DNA of 64,000 nt, taken from Rubrivirga sp046845755 (GTDB lineage: Bacteria; Bacteroidota; Rhodothermia; Rhodothermales; Rubricoccaceae). The notes under the pieces are model-generated. The model ran no database searches, had not been told where the DNA came from, and saw only the letters and a list, made by a program, of their open reading frames with translations. This document shows, in pieces, positions 32,447 to 42,376 of this stretch. The stretch covers positions 248,001 to 312,000 of the forward strand of contig NZ_CP177357.1 of assembly GCF_046845755.1 (NCBI RefSeq). The letters run 5' to 3'. Position numbers and translations under genes: made by a program. Each line of letters starts with the position of its first letter. The stretch's first letter is position 1.

Positions 32447-35400
32447 ATGCAGAACCGCGACCTCTTCCTCCGCGACCCCCGCGAGTACGGCCTCCAGAAC
32501 CACGGCGTCGCTAAGGTCCAGGACCGGAGCGACGCCGTCCTCCGCTACGAGTTGGAGACGTTCGTGTGCTCGGGGCAGTACGCCGAGGGCCTCCAGCGCA
32601 TCCTCGAGGCCTACCTGGAGAGGCTCGGCCAGGCCGAACAGACGTCGGTGTGGGTGAGCGGCTTCTTCGGGAGCGGCAAGTCGCACCTCATCAAGATGCT
32701 GGCGGCGCTGTGGGAGAACGAGCCGTTCCCCGACGGGACGCCGCCGCGGGAGCTCGTCGCCGAGATCCCCACCTCGGTCACGGACCTCCTCCGGGAGCTC
32801 GACACGCGGGCCAAGCCCTACGGGGGCGCCCTCGCCCTCGCCGGCACGTTGGGGAGCGGCAACATCGACGTCCCGACCGCCGTGGCCAGCATCGTCCTCG
32901 AAGGGGTCGGCCTGCCGGGGGAGATCCACCGCGCCAGGTTCATGCTCTGGCTCCGCTCCGAGGGCAAGCTCGACGCCGTCGAGGCCGCGCTCGCCCGCGA
33001 CGACCGCACGCTCGACAAGGAGCTCGCGAGCCTCTACGTCTCGCCGTCGCTCCACGCCGCGCTGGCCGAGGCCGGCCTCGACGTCGGGAGCGGGGGAGGG
33101 GCGGGCCAGACCCTCCGGAGCCAGTTCCCCAAGGTCACCACGCTCAGCACGTCGGACTTCGTGACCCTAGTCCGTGCGGCGCTCGAGACGCACGGTGACG
33201 GGGCCGGCATCCCCGCCACGCTCCTGGTCCTCGACGAGGTCCAGCAGACCATCGGGCAGTCGTCGTCCCGCGCCCTGGCGGTCCAGGAGGTCGCCGAGGC
33301 GTGCGCGTCCCGGTTCGACGGGCGCCTCCTCCTGGTGGCGACGGGGCAGCAGGCGCTTACGGCGACGCCCGACCTCCAGAAGATCGCCGGCCGGTTCTTC
33401 GTCAAGGTCCAGCTCCACGACGCCGACATCGAGCAGGTGACGAGGCGCGTCGTCCTCCGGAAGAACCCCGAGCACGTCGACGCCTTGCGCGAGGCCCTCG
33501 ACGACGTCGCGGGGGAGGTCGAGCGGCACCTTCACGGGACGCCGCTCGGACCGCGCGCTGAGGACGCCGCGACGCTTACGGCCGACTACCCGCTCCTCCC
33601 GGTCCGGCGCCGAGTGTGGGAGGAACTGCTCCGCGTGTTCGACGCCGAGGGCACCACGAGCCAGCTCCGGTCTCAGCTCGGCATTGTCCACGCCGCCGCC
33701 CGTGCCGTCGCCGACGAGCCTCTCGGGACCGTCGTCCCGGCCGACTTCCTCTACGGGCACTTCGAGGCCGAGCTCCGCAACTCCGGCCAAGTCCCGCGCG
33801 AGCACCTCGACGCCATCGCCAAGCTCCAGGGCGGCCCGCCAGACGAGGTGCTCATGGCCCGCGTCTGCGCTCTGGTCTACCTCTTGGGCAAGCTGGAGAC
33901 GGCCCGCCCCGCCCTCGGTCTGAGGGCGACCCCGGACGTCCTCGCCGACCTCTTGGTGTCGGATCTCCCCGATGGGAGCGCCGGGCTCCGTGCCCGCCTC
34001 CCGGGCCTCCTCGGCACGCTCCAGGCCGACGGCTTGGTCATGGAGATCGACGGGGCCTACCGCCTCCAGACGCGGGCGGGGGGCGAGTGGGAGCGCGAGT
34101 TCAGCCGCCGGGCGGGGACGCTCAAGAGCGGCGTCTCCAGCGACCTCGCCTACGCCCGCGAACAGGCCCTCAAGACGGCCGCGTCCGAGCTCGTCGGCCG
34201 CGTCAAGCTTACGCAGGGCGCGAGCAAGCTCCGGCGCGACTTCGCCCCGGGCTACGGGCTCGACGCGCCCGAGGCGACGGGCGAGCGGATTCCGCTCTGG
34301 ATCCGCACCGGGTGGGACGTCTCCGAGTCCGAGGCCTTGGCCGACGCCCGGAAGCTCCCGACCGACAGCCCCGTCGTGGTCGCGTACATCCCCAAGCTGC
34401 GGGCCGACGCCCTGGAGGCCGCCATCCGCGAGCGCCTGGCGGCCCAGGGCACGCTCGACTTCAAGGGGAACGTCTCGACGCCCGAGGAGCAGGAGGCCCA
34501 GAGCGCGATGGAGACCCGGCTCAAGACGGCGCAGGACCGCGAGCGCGAGATCCTCCGCGCCATCGTCGACGGCACGCGTGTCTGGACGGCCGGGGGCGAC
34601 GAGGTCGTCGCCGAGTCGCCCGAGGACGCCGTCACGGAGGCCGGCGCCCGGGCGCTCATTCGCCTCTTCCCTCAGTTCTCCCTCGCCGACGACAAGCGCT
34701 GGGGCGCCGTCTACCGGAACGCCACCAAGGGCGCCGGCGACGCGCTCCAGGCCGTCGGGTACGCCGGGGAGCCGGCCGAGCAGCCCCTCGTCAAGACCGT
34801 CCTCGACAGCTTGACAGGCTCCCAGCGCGGCCAGGAGCTCAAGAACACGTTCCGGGCAAGCCCCTACGGCTGGACCGAGGACGACGCGCTCAACGCGGCG
34901 CTCGTCGTACTCGTGGGCGCCGGTCTCGTCAAGGCGACCCACGACGGGCAGCCCGTCGACGCGAAGGCCCTCGACGCCCGCCGGATCGGGACGGCCGTCT
35001 TCCAGCGCGAGGGGATCCGGCTCTCCGCCAAGCAGCGGCTCGACCTCCGGCGCCTGCTCGGCAAGGCGCTCGGCACCACGGTCAACTCGAACCCGACGGA
35101 GGAGGCCGAGGCCGCCCGCCAGTTCGTCGAAGCGCTCCGCGACGCTCACGACGCGGCCGGGGGCGCACCGCCCGCGCCCGAGCGGCCTGACGCCCTCATG
35201 GTTCGGGAACTGGCCGACCTCCAAGGCCTGGCCCTCCTGGACGCTTTGCGCCCCGAGCACGCCCAGGCCCTCGACGACTGGCGTGCCGTCCGCAGGCAGA
35301 TCGACGCCCGGCTCCCGGCCTTCCACACGCTGGAGGTGCTGGTCCGCCACGCTGAGGGGCTGGACGGTGCTCAAGACGACGTCCGGCAGGCTCGGGCCGT

Positions 35401-35884
35401 CCGCGACCGCAGGATGCTGCTGGCCGAACCCGACCCGGTGCCCCCGCTGCGGAAGTCGCTCGTGGGACTCCTACGGGCCGCACTCACGGAGGCCCAGGAA
35501 GCCATCGACCGCGTCGCCCAGACCGGTCTTGCCCGCCTCGACGGAGACCCCGCCTGGACCGCGCTCACCGATGACCAGCGAGCCGCGCTAGACGCCCAGT
35601 TCAACCTCACGCCCCCGGAAGCGGCGGCTGTGGCGACCGAGGACGACGTGCTCGCGGCGCTCGCCGACGAGCCCCTAGCCTCGCGCACCCTCGCGGCCGA
35701 CGCGCTCGACTCCCGGTTCGGGCGTGCCCTGCAAGAGGCCGCCCGCCTCGCGGCCCCCAAGGCCACCCGGTACTCGGCGCCCAGCCGCCTGGTGTCGTCG
35801 GAGGACGAGGTCGACGCCTACGTCGACGAGCTCCGGGCCGCGCTCCTCGACAAGCTCGGCGACGGACCCGTTCTGATCTCCTAG
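32447..35884 (+). CDS. brxC: BrxC (PglY-type) BREX ATPase
   Basis: A 1,145-residue P-loop ATPase. It opens with RDLFLRDPREYGLQNHGVAKV, the typical BrxC start, and has a Walker A motif GFFGSGKS at 72-79 and a Walker B-like LLVLDEVQQ near 258-266. Length of about 1,150-1,250 is standard. BrxC is essential for BREX; it is thought to work with PglX, PglZ and BrxB in site recognition or in the exclusion step. The start ATG at 32447 matches the family; the open frame upstream overlaps brxB in another frame. The codon-biased antisense frame at 33167-35374 is a shadow. Confidence 0.93.
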   Translation: MQNRDLFLRDPREYGLQNHGVAKVQDRSDAVLRYELETFVCSGQYAEGLQRILEAYLERLGQAEQTSVWVSGFFGSGKSHLIKMLAALWENEPFPDGTPPRELVAEIPTSVTDLLRELDTRAKPYGGALALAGTLGSGNIDVPTAVASIVLEGVGLPGEIHRARFMLWLRSEGKLDAVEAALARDDRTLDKELASLYVSPSLHAALAEAGLDVGSGGGAGQTLRSQFPKVTTLSTSDFVTLVRAALETHGDGAGIPATLLVLDEVQQTIGQSSSRALAVQEVAEACASRFDGRLLLVATGQQALTATPDLQKIAGRFFVKVQLHDADIEQVTRRVVLRKNPEHVDALREALDDVAGEVERHLHGTPLGPRAEDAATLTADYPLLPVRRRVWEELLRVFDAEGTTSQLRSQLGIVHAAARAVADEPLGTVVPADFLYGHFEAELRNSGQVPREHLDAIAKLQGGPPDEVLMARVCALVYLLGKLETARPALGLRATPDVLADLLVSDLPDGSAGLRARLPGLLGTLQADGLVMEIDGAYRLQTRAGGEWEREFSRRAGTLKSGVSSDLAYAREQALKTAASELVGRVKLTQGASKLRRDFAPGYGLDAPEATGERIPLWIRTGWDVSESEALADARKLPTDSPVVVAYIPKLRADALEAAIRERLAAQGTLDFKGNVSTPEEQEAQSAMETRLKTAQDREREILRAIVDGTRVWTAGGDEVVAESPEDAVTEAGARALIRLFPQFSLADDKRWGAVYRNATKGAGDALQAVGYAGEPAEQPLVKTVLDSLTGSQRGQELKNTFRASPYGWTEDDALNAALVVLVGAGLVKATHDGQPVDAKALDARRIGTAVFQREGIRLSAKQRLDLRRLLGKALGTTVNSNPTEEAEAARQFVEALRDAHDAAGGAPPAPERPDALMVRELADLQGLALLDALRPEHAQALDDWRAVRRQIDARLPAFHTLEVLVRHAEGLDGAQDDVRQARAVRDRRMLLAEPDPVPPLRKSLVGLLRAALTEAQEAIDRVAQTGLARLDGDPAWTALTDDQRAALDAQFNLTPPEAAAVATEDDVLAALADEPLASRTLAADALDSRFGRALQEAARLAAPKATRYSAPSRLVSSEDEVDAYVDELRAALLDKLGDGPVLIS

Positions 35885-35957
35885 GCCTCCGACCCGACTG
35901 CTATTCATCTACGGGGAGAGGAGCGCCCTCTTTCGCCCCCCGACTCCGCCTCTCGAC

Positions 35958-38900
35958 ATGACGAACCCCGCCCTCCCGACTGACCTCCGCAACACGCTCG
36001 AACGGACCGTCAAGAAGGCCCGCGTCGTGGCCGAGGCCGGGGCCCGGGCCGCCCTCAAGCGCTTGGCGGTCGGGGCGGCGTCGCCGCACGACCATCTCTC
36101 GGACGCCGACCGCGAGCTCCGCAACACGCTCCGCGCCCGTGCCCGCGCCCTCGGCGACGCCCGTGACCCGCAGGCCCGGGAGCAGGCGACGGACCACCTG
36201 GTCCACGAGGTTGCCTACGAGCACTGGCACGCGCTCTTGTTCGCCCGCTTCCTCGCTGCCCGCGGCGTGTTGCAGCACCCCGAGGGCGGGGCCGTCTCCA
36301 TCGAGGACTGCGCCGAGCTGGCGGCCGACGAGGGCGCCGCCGACGGGTACACGCTCGCAGCCCGCTACGCGGCCTTGATGCTCCCAGCCTTATTCCGACC
36401 GGACGACCCCGTCCTGGCGCTCCCGATGGCGCCCGAGCACCGGCTCCCCCTCATCGCGGCCGTCGAGGGGCTCCCCGAGGCCGTCTTCCACGCCTGGGAC
36501 AGCCTCGGCTGGGTCTACCAGTTCTGGCAGGCCGACGCCAAGGACGCCGCCAACGCCTCGGGCGACAAGATCGGCGCCGACACGCTCCCGGCCGTAACCC
36601 AGCTCTTTACCGAGGGGTACATGGTCGACTTCCTCCTGCACAACACGCTGGGCGCGTGGTGGACAGACCGGCACCCGGGCGAGCCGCTGCCGGTAGAGAT
36701 GCCGTACCTCCGGCTGGACGACGACGGCCGCCCCGCCGCGGGGGGCTTTACCGGGTGGCCCGACCGCGCCGCCGACCTCCGCGTCCTCGACCCCTCCTGC
36801 GGGTCCGGGCACTTCCTGGTGGCCGCGCTCAACCTGCTCGTCCCAATGCGGCAGGCCGAGGGCAGCCTCGACGCCCGGGCCGCGTGTGACGCAGTCCTCC
36901 GCGACCAGCTCCACGGCCTGGAGCTCGAACCGCGGTGCACGCAGATCGCCGCGTTCAACCTCGCGCTCGCGGCGTGGACCTACCCCGGCGCCGGCGGCTA
37001 CCGGACGCTCCCCGCGCTCAACGTGGCCTGCGCCGGGCTCGCCCCCTCGGCCTCGAAGGCCGACTGGCGGCGACTCGCAGGCACCGACGCGCTCTTGGCG
37101 CAGGCGCTCGACCGGCTCTACGAGGCGTTCCGGGAGGCGCCCACGCTCGGCTCGCTCGTCGACCCGTTGGGGGCCACCGACGACCTCGGCCTCGACCGAT
37201 TCAAGGACACGCTCCCCCGGCTCGTCCGCGCGCTCGAACGGGACCAAACGCTCTTCGCGGGCGACGACGCGGCGGAGGGCGTCGTGGCGCAGGGGCTCGC
37301 CGAGGCGGCACGGCTCCTGGCGGGGCGGTACACGCTCGTCGTAACCAACGTGCCGTATCTGGGCTGGCGTAGCCAAGACAAAGCGCTCAAGTCGTTCGCT
37401 ACGAAGCGATACCCGGAAGCGAAGGCCGACCTGGCAACGGTCTTTTCGGAGCGGTGCCTCGACCTCGCCGCCAGCGGGGGAACGGCGGCGCTGGTGACGC
37501 CGCAGAACTGGCTGTTCCTCGGGTCATACGAGCAGTTCCGCTTGAAGCTGCTCAAGGAACGGACAGTCGATGTCGTGGCGCGCCTCGGGCCTGGGGCGTT
37601 CGAGACCATTTCAGGCGAGATAGTGAACGTCGGCCTCTTTGCACTTACGCGCTTGAGGCCGCAGCAAGGGCACAGCTTCGCAGGCGTGGACGCGCAGCCA
37701 GGCCAGTCCCCTGAAGAGAAGGCGGAGCTACTCAAGACTGGAGAGCTGCACCAAGCAACCCAGGAAGCTCAACTCCAAAACCCCGACGCTCGAATCACGC
37801 TCGACGAGGCTTCGGATCTGGAACTGCTAGGCAAGTACGCAGACGGACTCGCAGGAGTCATGACTGGGGACGCGCCTCGATACCAGCGTCAGTTCTGGGA
37901 AGTCTTGGAAGTAGGACCTAAATGGGTACCTCAGCAAACGACACAATCTGAGACGTGCGAGTTTGGCGGGCTGGAGTATGTCGTCGACTTCGATTTGGAG
38001 GCGCGGCAACTACGGGCAAGCCAGGAGTACCGGAAGAAGCTTCACTACTCCGACGCCCGCGGAACACAGGCACTCGGAAAGACGGGGGTTACGGTGAGTT
38101 CTATGGGGTCGCTTCCAGTATCCCTTTTTACAGGGACTCTCATTGACAACAACGCTGCGCTGATTCTCCCGCACAAACCTGAGTACCTCCCCGCGATCTG
38201 GGCGTTCTGCTCGTCGCCCAAGTACACTGAGGAAGTTCGTCGTATAGATCAAGCTCTGAAGGTCACTAACTCTTCGCTTGTTAAGGTCCCGTTTGACTTG
38301 CAGCGGTGGACGAAGGCCGCCCAAGAGCAGTACCCGAACGGTCTGCCGGAGCCGCACTCCGACGACCCTACTCAGTGGCTCTTCGAGGGCGACGTAGCCT
38401 CGTCTACGGACCCACTCCAGACGGCCGTCACCCGCCTGGTGGGCTACCGCTGGCCCGCCCAGTCCGACGACGACGGAAACGCCATTCCGGACGCACTCGA
38501 CGCCCACGCCGACGACGATGGCATCGTCCCGCTCGTCGCCGTCCGGGGCGAGCCCGCGGCCGAGAAGAGGCTCCGCGACCTGCTCGCCACCGCCTACGGC
38601 GACGCCTTCTCCGTCGCCCGCGTCGAGGCCCTGCTGGCCGACGCCGGCTACAAGGGCAAGTCGCTCGACCGCTGGCTCCGCGACGGGTTCTTCGCCCAGC
38701 ACCTCAAGCGGTTCAACAACCGCCCCTTCGTGTGGCACGTCTGGGACGGCCGGAAGGACGGGTTCGGCGCCCTCGTCCTGTACCACAAGCTCGACCGCGC
38801 GCTCCTCGAGAAGCTCGCCTACGGCTACCTCGGCGACTGGATCACGGCCCAGACCGCCGACGCCGAGAAGGGCGCCCCCGGCGCCGACCTCCGCCTGGCC

Positions 38901-39266
38901 GCCGCCCGCGACCTTCAGGACCGTCTAGCGCTCATCCTGGAGGGCGAGCCGCCCCACGACCTCTTCGTCCGCTGGAAGCCGGCGTCGGAGCAGCCCATCG
39001 GCTGGGCGCCCGACCTCGACGACGGCGTCCTGGTCAACGTCCGCCCCTTTGCCGAGGCCGGCGTGCTCCGGCGCAAGACGAAGGTCCAAAGCACCAAGGA
39101 CCGCGGCAAGAACCCCGACGGATCGCACTGGGGCCCCGACCGCTACAACCGCTACGAGGACGTCCCCGCCGAGCACAAGCTCCGCGACGGCGACGGCAAG
39201 GTCATCCCCGAGCTCACGAACGCCGCCCGCCGCTACGCCCGCCGCCAGGCCGGCATCGACGGTTAG
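35958..39266 (+). CDS. pglX: PglX, BREX adenine-specific DNA methyltransferase
   Basis: A 1,102-residue N6-adenine methyltransferase. The SAM-binding motif DPSCGSGHF lies near 278-286 and the catalytic motif IV reads NVPY (464-467) where NPPY is usual. The flanking text LVVTNVPYLGWRSQDKAL and ALVTPQNWLFLGSYEQFR is typical of one PglX branch. PglX marks host DNA as self. Residues about 460-800 are encoded by DNA clearly poorer in GC than both ends of the gene (27 of 60 bases at 38221-38280 versus 42 of 60 at 38641-38700 by hand count). This covers the probable target-recognition part. Starts 73 bp after brxC. Confidence 0.92.
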   Translation: MTNPALPTDLRNTLERTVKKARVVAEAGARAALKRLAVGAASPHDHLSDADRELRNTLRARARALGDARDPQAREQATDHLVHEVAYEHWHALLFARFLAARGVLQHPEGGAVSIEDCAELAADEGAADGYTLAARYAALMLPALFRPDDPVLALPMAPEHRLPLIAAVEGLPEAVFHAWDSLGWVYQFWQADAKDAANASGDKIGADTLPAVTQLFTEGYMVDFLLHNTLGAWWTDRHPGEPLPVEMPYLRLDDDGRPAAGGFTGWPDRAADLRVLDPSCGSGHFLVAALNLLVPMRQAEGSLDARAACDAVLRDQLHGLELEPRCTQIAAFNLALAAWTYPGAGGYRTLPALNVACAGLAPSASKADWRRLAGTDALLAQALDRLYEAFREAPTLGSLVDPLGATDDLGLDRFKDTLPRLVRALERDQTLFAGDDAAEGVVAQGLAEAARLLAGRYTLVVTNVPYLGWRSQDKALKSFATKRYPEAKADLATVFSERCLDLAASGGTAALVTPQNWLFLGSYEQFRLKLLKERTVDVVARLGPGAFETISGEIVNVGLFALTRLRPQQGHSFAGVDAQPGQSPEEKAELLKTGELHQATQEAQLQNPDARITLDEASDLELLGKYADGLAGVMTGDAPRYQRQFWEVLEVGPKWVPQQTTQSETCEFGGLEYVVDFDLEARQLRASQEYRKKLHYSDARGTQALGKTGVTVSSMGSLPVSLFTGTLIDNNAALILPHKPEYLPAIWAFCSSPKYTEEVRRIDQALKVTNSSLVKVPFDLQRWTKAAQEQYPNGLPEPHSDDPTQWLFEGDVASSTDPLQTAVTRLVGYRWPAQSDDDGNAIPDALDAHADDDGIVPLVAVRGEPAAEKRLRDLLATAYGDAFSVARVEALLADAGYKGKSLDRWLRDGFFAQHLKRFNNRPFVWHVWDGRKDGFGALVLYHKLDRALLEKLAYGYLGDWITAQTADAEKGAPGADLRLAAARDLQDRLALILEGEPPHDLFVRWKPASEQPIGWAPDLDDGVLVNVRPFAEAGVLRRKTKVQSTKDRGKNPDGSHWGPDRYNRYEDVPAEHKLRDGDGKVIPELTNAARRYARRQAGIDG

Positions 39267-39269
39267 CCT

Positions 39270-40007
39270 ATGTACGTCTTGGTCGACTACGACAACCTCC
39301 TCGCTGCCGACAAGGCCCGCCCGCTCCGGGACCTCTCCCAGCGGCTCGCCGACGCGGTATGTGCGGCGGCCCCGGAGCTCCCGGACGTCCTAGACATCCG
39401 GTTCTACGGGGGGTGGTACGCCCTCGACGCCGAGGCCGACACGCACGACCCGACACCGCGAGCCCAGGAGCTCATGGCCGCACTCACGGCCCCCGGCGAC
39501 TTCCCGTTCGTCTACCGCTACGTCCTCCCCGACCAGCCGACGGCGTACGTCCGCGTCCGGGCCAGCCTCGCGCGGTCCTTGCTCGTGGATCCCGCCCGGG
39601 ATCTCGTCCGAACCCTCAGGCCCAAAGCGCTATCCCAACTCCTTCGGCCCCGTTCCGTCCGCGAGCGGTGCGAGCACGCCGACACGGGCCAGTGCTGCTT
39701 GAGGGGGCTCCCCGGCCTCGTCAGGCACCGCGCCTGCCCCGACTGCTCCGTCCCCTCCGCCGACCTCGTCCGCCAGGGGGAGGAGCAGAAGCTCGTCGAC
39801 ACCATGATCGCCGTCGACCTCGTCTACGCCGCCGCCTCGCCCGGCGGCGCGGCGCTCGTCAGCAGCGACGACGACTTCGTCCCGCCCATCTGGCAGAGCG
39901 TGGCCACCGGCGGGACGGTCTACCACGTCCACACGCGCCCCGACCGGGTCCTCCGCCCGCACTACCTGCCCGCCGCCGGGCTCGACTACCACTCCCTCGC
40001 GCTCTAG
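39270..40007 (+). CDS. NYN-domain (PIN-like) nuclease in the BREX operon
   Basis: A 245-residue protein with the NYN/PIN-like fold: MYVLVDYDNL at the N-terminus (D6, D8), QKLVDTMIAVDLVYAA (E172, D177) and ALVSSDDDFVPPI (D200-D202) provide the acidic metal-binding cluster of a Mg-dependent RNase. A Cys group in the middle (C134, C142, C143, C156, C159) may bind zinc and is an insertion relative to minimal NYN domains. It begins 3 bp after pglX and ends 3 bp before the NTPase gene, so these three are surely co-translated. Not a standard BREX component. Likely an effector nuclease gated by the adjacent NTPase (inference). Confidence 0.82.
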   Translation: MYVLVDYDNLLAADKARPLRDLSQRLADAVCAAAPELPDVLDIRFYGGWYALDAEADTHDPTPRAQELMAALTAPGDFPFVYRYVLPDQPTAYVRVRASLARSLLVDPARDLVRTLRPKALSQLLRPRSVRERCEHADTGQCCLRGLPGLVRHRACPDCSVPSADLVRQGEEQKLVDTMIAVDLVYAAASPGGAALVSSDDDFVPPIWQSVATGGTVYHVHTRPDRVLRPHYLPAAGLDYHSLAL

Positions 40008-40010
40008 CCC

Positions 40011-42305
40011 ATGGACCCCGCCCGACTCGAACAGATCGTCCGAAGCTTCGCCGACCGTGAGGGCGACGTGACTCGCCAGGGGAGCCAACTGCTCGCCGAC
40101 GTCCACGACGAGCCCATCACCCTCGAACTGTCGGACCGCGAGGGCGTCCTCTACTGCGCCGAGGATGGCGGGCCGACCATGACCGCCTGGCGGTGGGTCA
40201 CCGAGCGCCTCGGCCGCCTCGACCTCCTCGCCCGGCGGATCGAGGACGCCGTCTCCTCCGACGACCGGACCATCGCCGTCGAGGCCGATGTCGTCGACGT
40301 CCTCGACCGCAACCCCGACGCCGAACCGAGCCACAAGCCCGACGCGCTCGCGGCCGTCAGAGAGCTGCTCGATCAGCAGCCCGCCGACACCACCCGCGTC
40401 GTTTACCTCACCTCCGACGCCGGCGAAGGCAAGACCAGCCTCATCGAGCAACTCGCGCTCGAGCAGGCCCAGCGGTACCGCGCGGGCGAAGCGTCATGGC
40501 TCCTCATGCCCGTCCAACTCGGGGGGCGCCCGTTCATTCGGCTCGACGACGTCATCGTCGGCACGCTCGCCAACCGCCTCCGGTTCAAGCACTACTACTA
40601 CTCCAGCGTAGTCACGCTCGTCCAAATGGGCGCCATCGTCCTCGCCCTGGACGGGTTCGAGGAGATGTTCGTCGAGACCCGGACCGGTGAGGCCGTGTCC
40701 TCTCTCGGCGGGCTCCTCAACCAGTTCAACTCGAAGGGCCGGCTCCTGGTCGCGGCCCGGTCGGCGTACTACAACTACAACGACTTCGAGGCCCAGGCAA
40801 AGCTGTTTCAGAGCCTGAAAGACGTCAACGTCGAGTTCGCCGAGGTCAACCTCTGCCGGTGGAAGCGGCCCCAGTTCCTCGCCTTTGCCCAGCGCGCGGG
40901 CCTCAACGGAGAAGGCCAGACGCTCTACGACGGGATCGCCAGCCGGATCGAGGACGGGGCCGAGCACCCACTCCTGACGCGGGCCGTCCTCGCGCGGAAA
41001 CTGATCGAGACGTTCGAGGCCTCCGACGAGAGGGACCAACTCATCGGCCAGCTCACCGAAGCGACCGGCGAGGAGTTCTTCGACCGGTTCGTGACCCAGC
41101 TCGTCAACCGAGAAGCCCGGAAGTGGATCCTCCGGAGCACGGACGGGCGGGCCGCCCGACCGATCCTCACCACCGACCAGCACCATGCCGTCCTCATGGC
41201 GGTGGCAGAGGAGATGTGGCGGTCGAACGTTGACGCCCTCTCCTTCGACGTCCTCGAAGTCGTTGGGGAGATGGCCACCGAAGGCATGGGCCTACCGGCC
41301 GAGGTCTCACAGCAGACGCAGATCCGGCTCCCCCAGCACGCCCTACTCCAGCAGGACGAGGGGGCTAGGGTCTTCCGGTTCGACCACGAGGAGTTCCGGA
41401 ACTACTACCTCGGGCGACACCTCGCCGACCTTCTCGGTCAGTCTGAGGCCCAGGACCTCCGCTCGTTCCTGGACACCAGCACACTCCCCGACCTCACCGT
41501 CCGGGTGGCCGTCGAGCGACTGCTCCGGGTCTACGAGGTTTCCGTCGAGGACGTGCTCCAACTGCTCAGTCAGACGGCGCGCGGCGGGCACCGAACTTCG
41601 TATCTCCGCTCATCAGCAGGGCAAATCGCCCTCGCGCTTCTCGGCGCTCGGTCCCACCCGGACACCGTCGCTGTCGAGAACATCTACGTTCGCGCTCAAC
41701 ACGCCGCGTTCGGGGCACTCCGCGACGTCACGTTCCGGGACTGCGTGTTCGAGCGGTTCCCGTTCGACGGGAGTCGGCATTCTGGGCTCACGTTCGAGCG
41801 GTGCAGCGTCATGAACATGGTCCTCGACGTGGACCTCCGAGACGCCCAGGCGTCGTTCGACGAGCCAAGCATCCCGGCCGAGCTGTCCATGGTCTCAGAC
41901 GAGGAGCCCGGCGGCTCCGAGGCATTGAGCCACTACGACCCCGCGTCCATCCGTGATCAACTCCGACACGCGGGGTTCGACCTCGGGGGGGACCGCACCT
42001 CGCAGCCTGCGGAGCCGCCACCCACGGCGGACGCCGAGCTTGCTCTCGCAGACCGGCTCCTGCGGCTGTTCCAGCGAGCCACCACGGTCCACGAAGGCGT
42101 CTTCGAAACCCACCTCCGACGGTCGTGGCCGCAAGCGCGTCAAACATTGGACGCGCTCTTGGAGGCGGGCGTCCTTCGCGAGCTTCCGAACAAGGTCGTG
42201 GGGGTGCACCGCCAGTTCCGACTGGCGCGGTCGTTTGACGAACTCGAAGCAGCCCAACGCAAGTCTCGTGGCGAGTTCGCTGCTTTCCTGGACGCCCTGC
42301 GCTGA
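40011..42305 (+). CDS. STAND/NACHT-like P-loop NTPase in the BREX operon
   Basis: A 764-residue protein. Walker A is SDAGEGKTS (135-143) after YLT; Walker B reads IVLALDGFEEMF (209-220), the acidic-rich form seen in NACHT/STAND NTPases. A helical region with DHEEFRNYYLGRHLA (about 462-476) resembles the winged-helix/helical part of these proteins. Residues about 568-604 look like a short pentapeptide-like stretch (VTFRDCVFERFPF). A C-terminal winged-helix-like domain is suggested near 680-745. The combination suits a signal-sensing switch. It pairs with the preceding NYN gene at 3-bp spacing. No homologue among named BREX genes (BrxD, BrxHI, BrxHII) is apparent. Confidence 0.75.
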   Translation: MDPARLEQIVRSFADREGDVTRQGSQLLADVHDEPITLELSDREGVLYCAEDGGPTMTAWRWVTERLGRLDLLARRIEDAVSSDDRTIAVEADVVDVLDRNPDAEPSHKPDALAAVRELLDQQPADTTRVVYLTSDAGEGKTSLIEQLALEQAQRYRAGEASWLLMPVQLGGRPFIRLDDVIVGTLANRLRFKHYYYSSVVTLVQMGAIVLALDGFEEMFVETRTGEAVSSLGGLLNQFNSKGRLLVAARSAYYNYNDFEAQAKLFQSLKDVNVEFAEVNLCRWKRPQFLAFAQRAGLNGEGQTLYDGIASRIEDGAEHPLLTRAVLARKLIETFEASDERDQLIGQLTEATGEEFFDRFVTQLVNREARKWILRSTDGRAARPILTTDQHHAVLMAVAEEMWRSNVDALSFDVLEVVGEMATEGMGLPAEVSQQTQIRLPQHALLQQDEGARVFRFDHEEFRNYYLGRHLADLLGQSEAQDLRSFLDTSTLPDLTVRVAVERLLRVYEVSVEDVLQLLSQTARGGHRTSYLRSSAGQIALALLGARSHPDTVAVENIYVRAQHAAFGALRDVTFRDCVFERFPFDGSRHSGLTFERCSVMNMVLDVDLRDAQASFDEPSIPAELSMVSDEEPGGSEALSHYDPASIRDQLRHAGFDLGGDRTSQPAEPPPTADAELALADRLLRLFQRATTVHEGVFETHLRRSWPQARQTLDALLEAGVLRELPNKVVGVHRQFRLARSFDELEAAQRKSRGEFAAFLDALR

Positions 42306-42342
42306 GAGCCCCCCTGACGAAGGGATGGATCTGTCGGACTCT

Positions 42343-42359
42343 TTGTACATTACATACAT
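42343..42359 (+). promoter_or_regulatory. AT-rich TACAT repeats upstream of the RHH/PIN pair
   Basis: The 71-bp gap between the NTPase and the antitoxin has an AT-rich core with TACAT at 42346-42350 and 42351-42355, then ACAT at 42356-42359. Short direct repeats like this are typical operators of ribbon-helix-helix antitoxins, and the AT patch offers a separate promoter for the pair and for pglZ-brxL. Confidence 0.45.
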
Positions 42360-42376
42360 CACGCGCCGCCGCTCCG

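Noticed and set aside
33167..35374. 735-codon minus-strand frame
   Set aside because: Shadow of brxC on the other strand.
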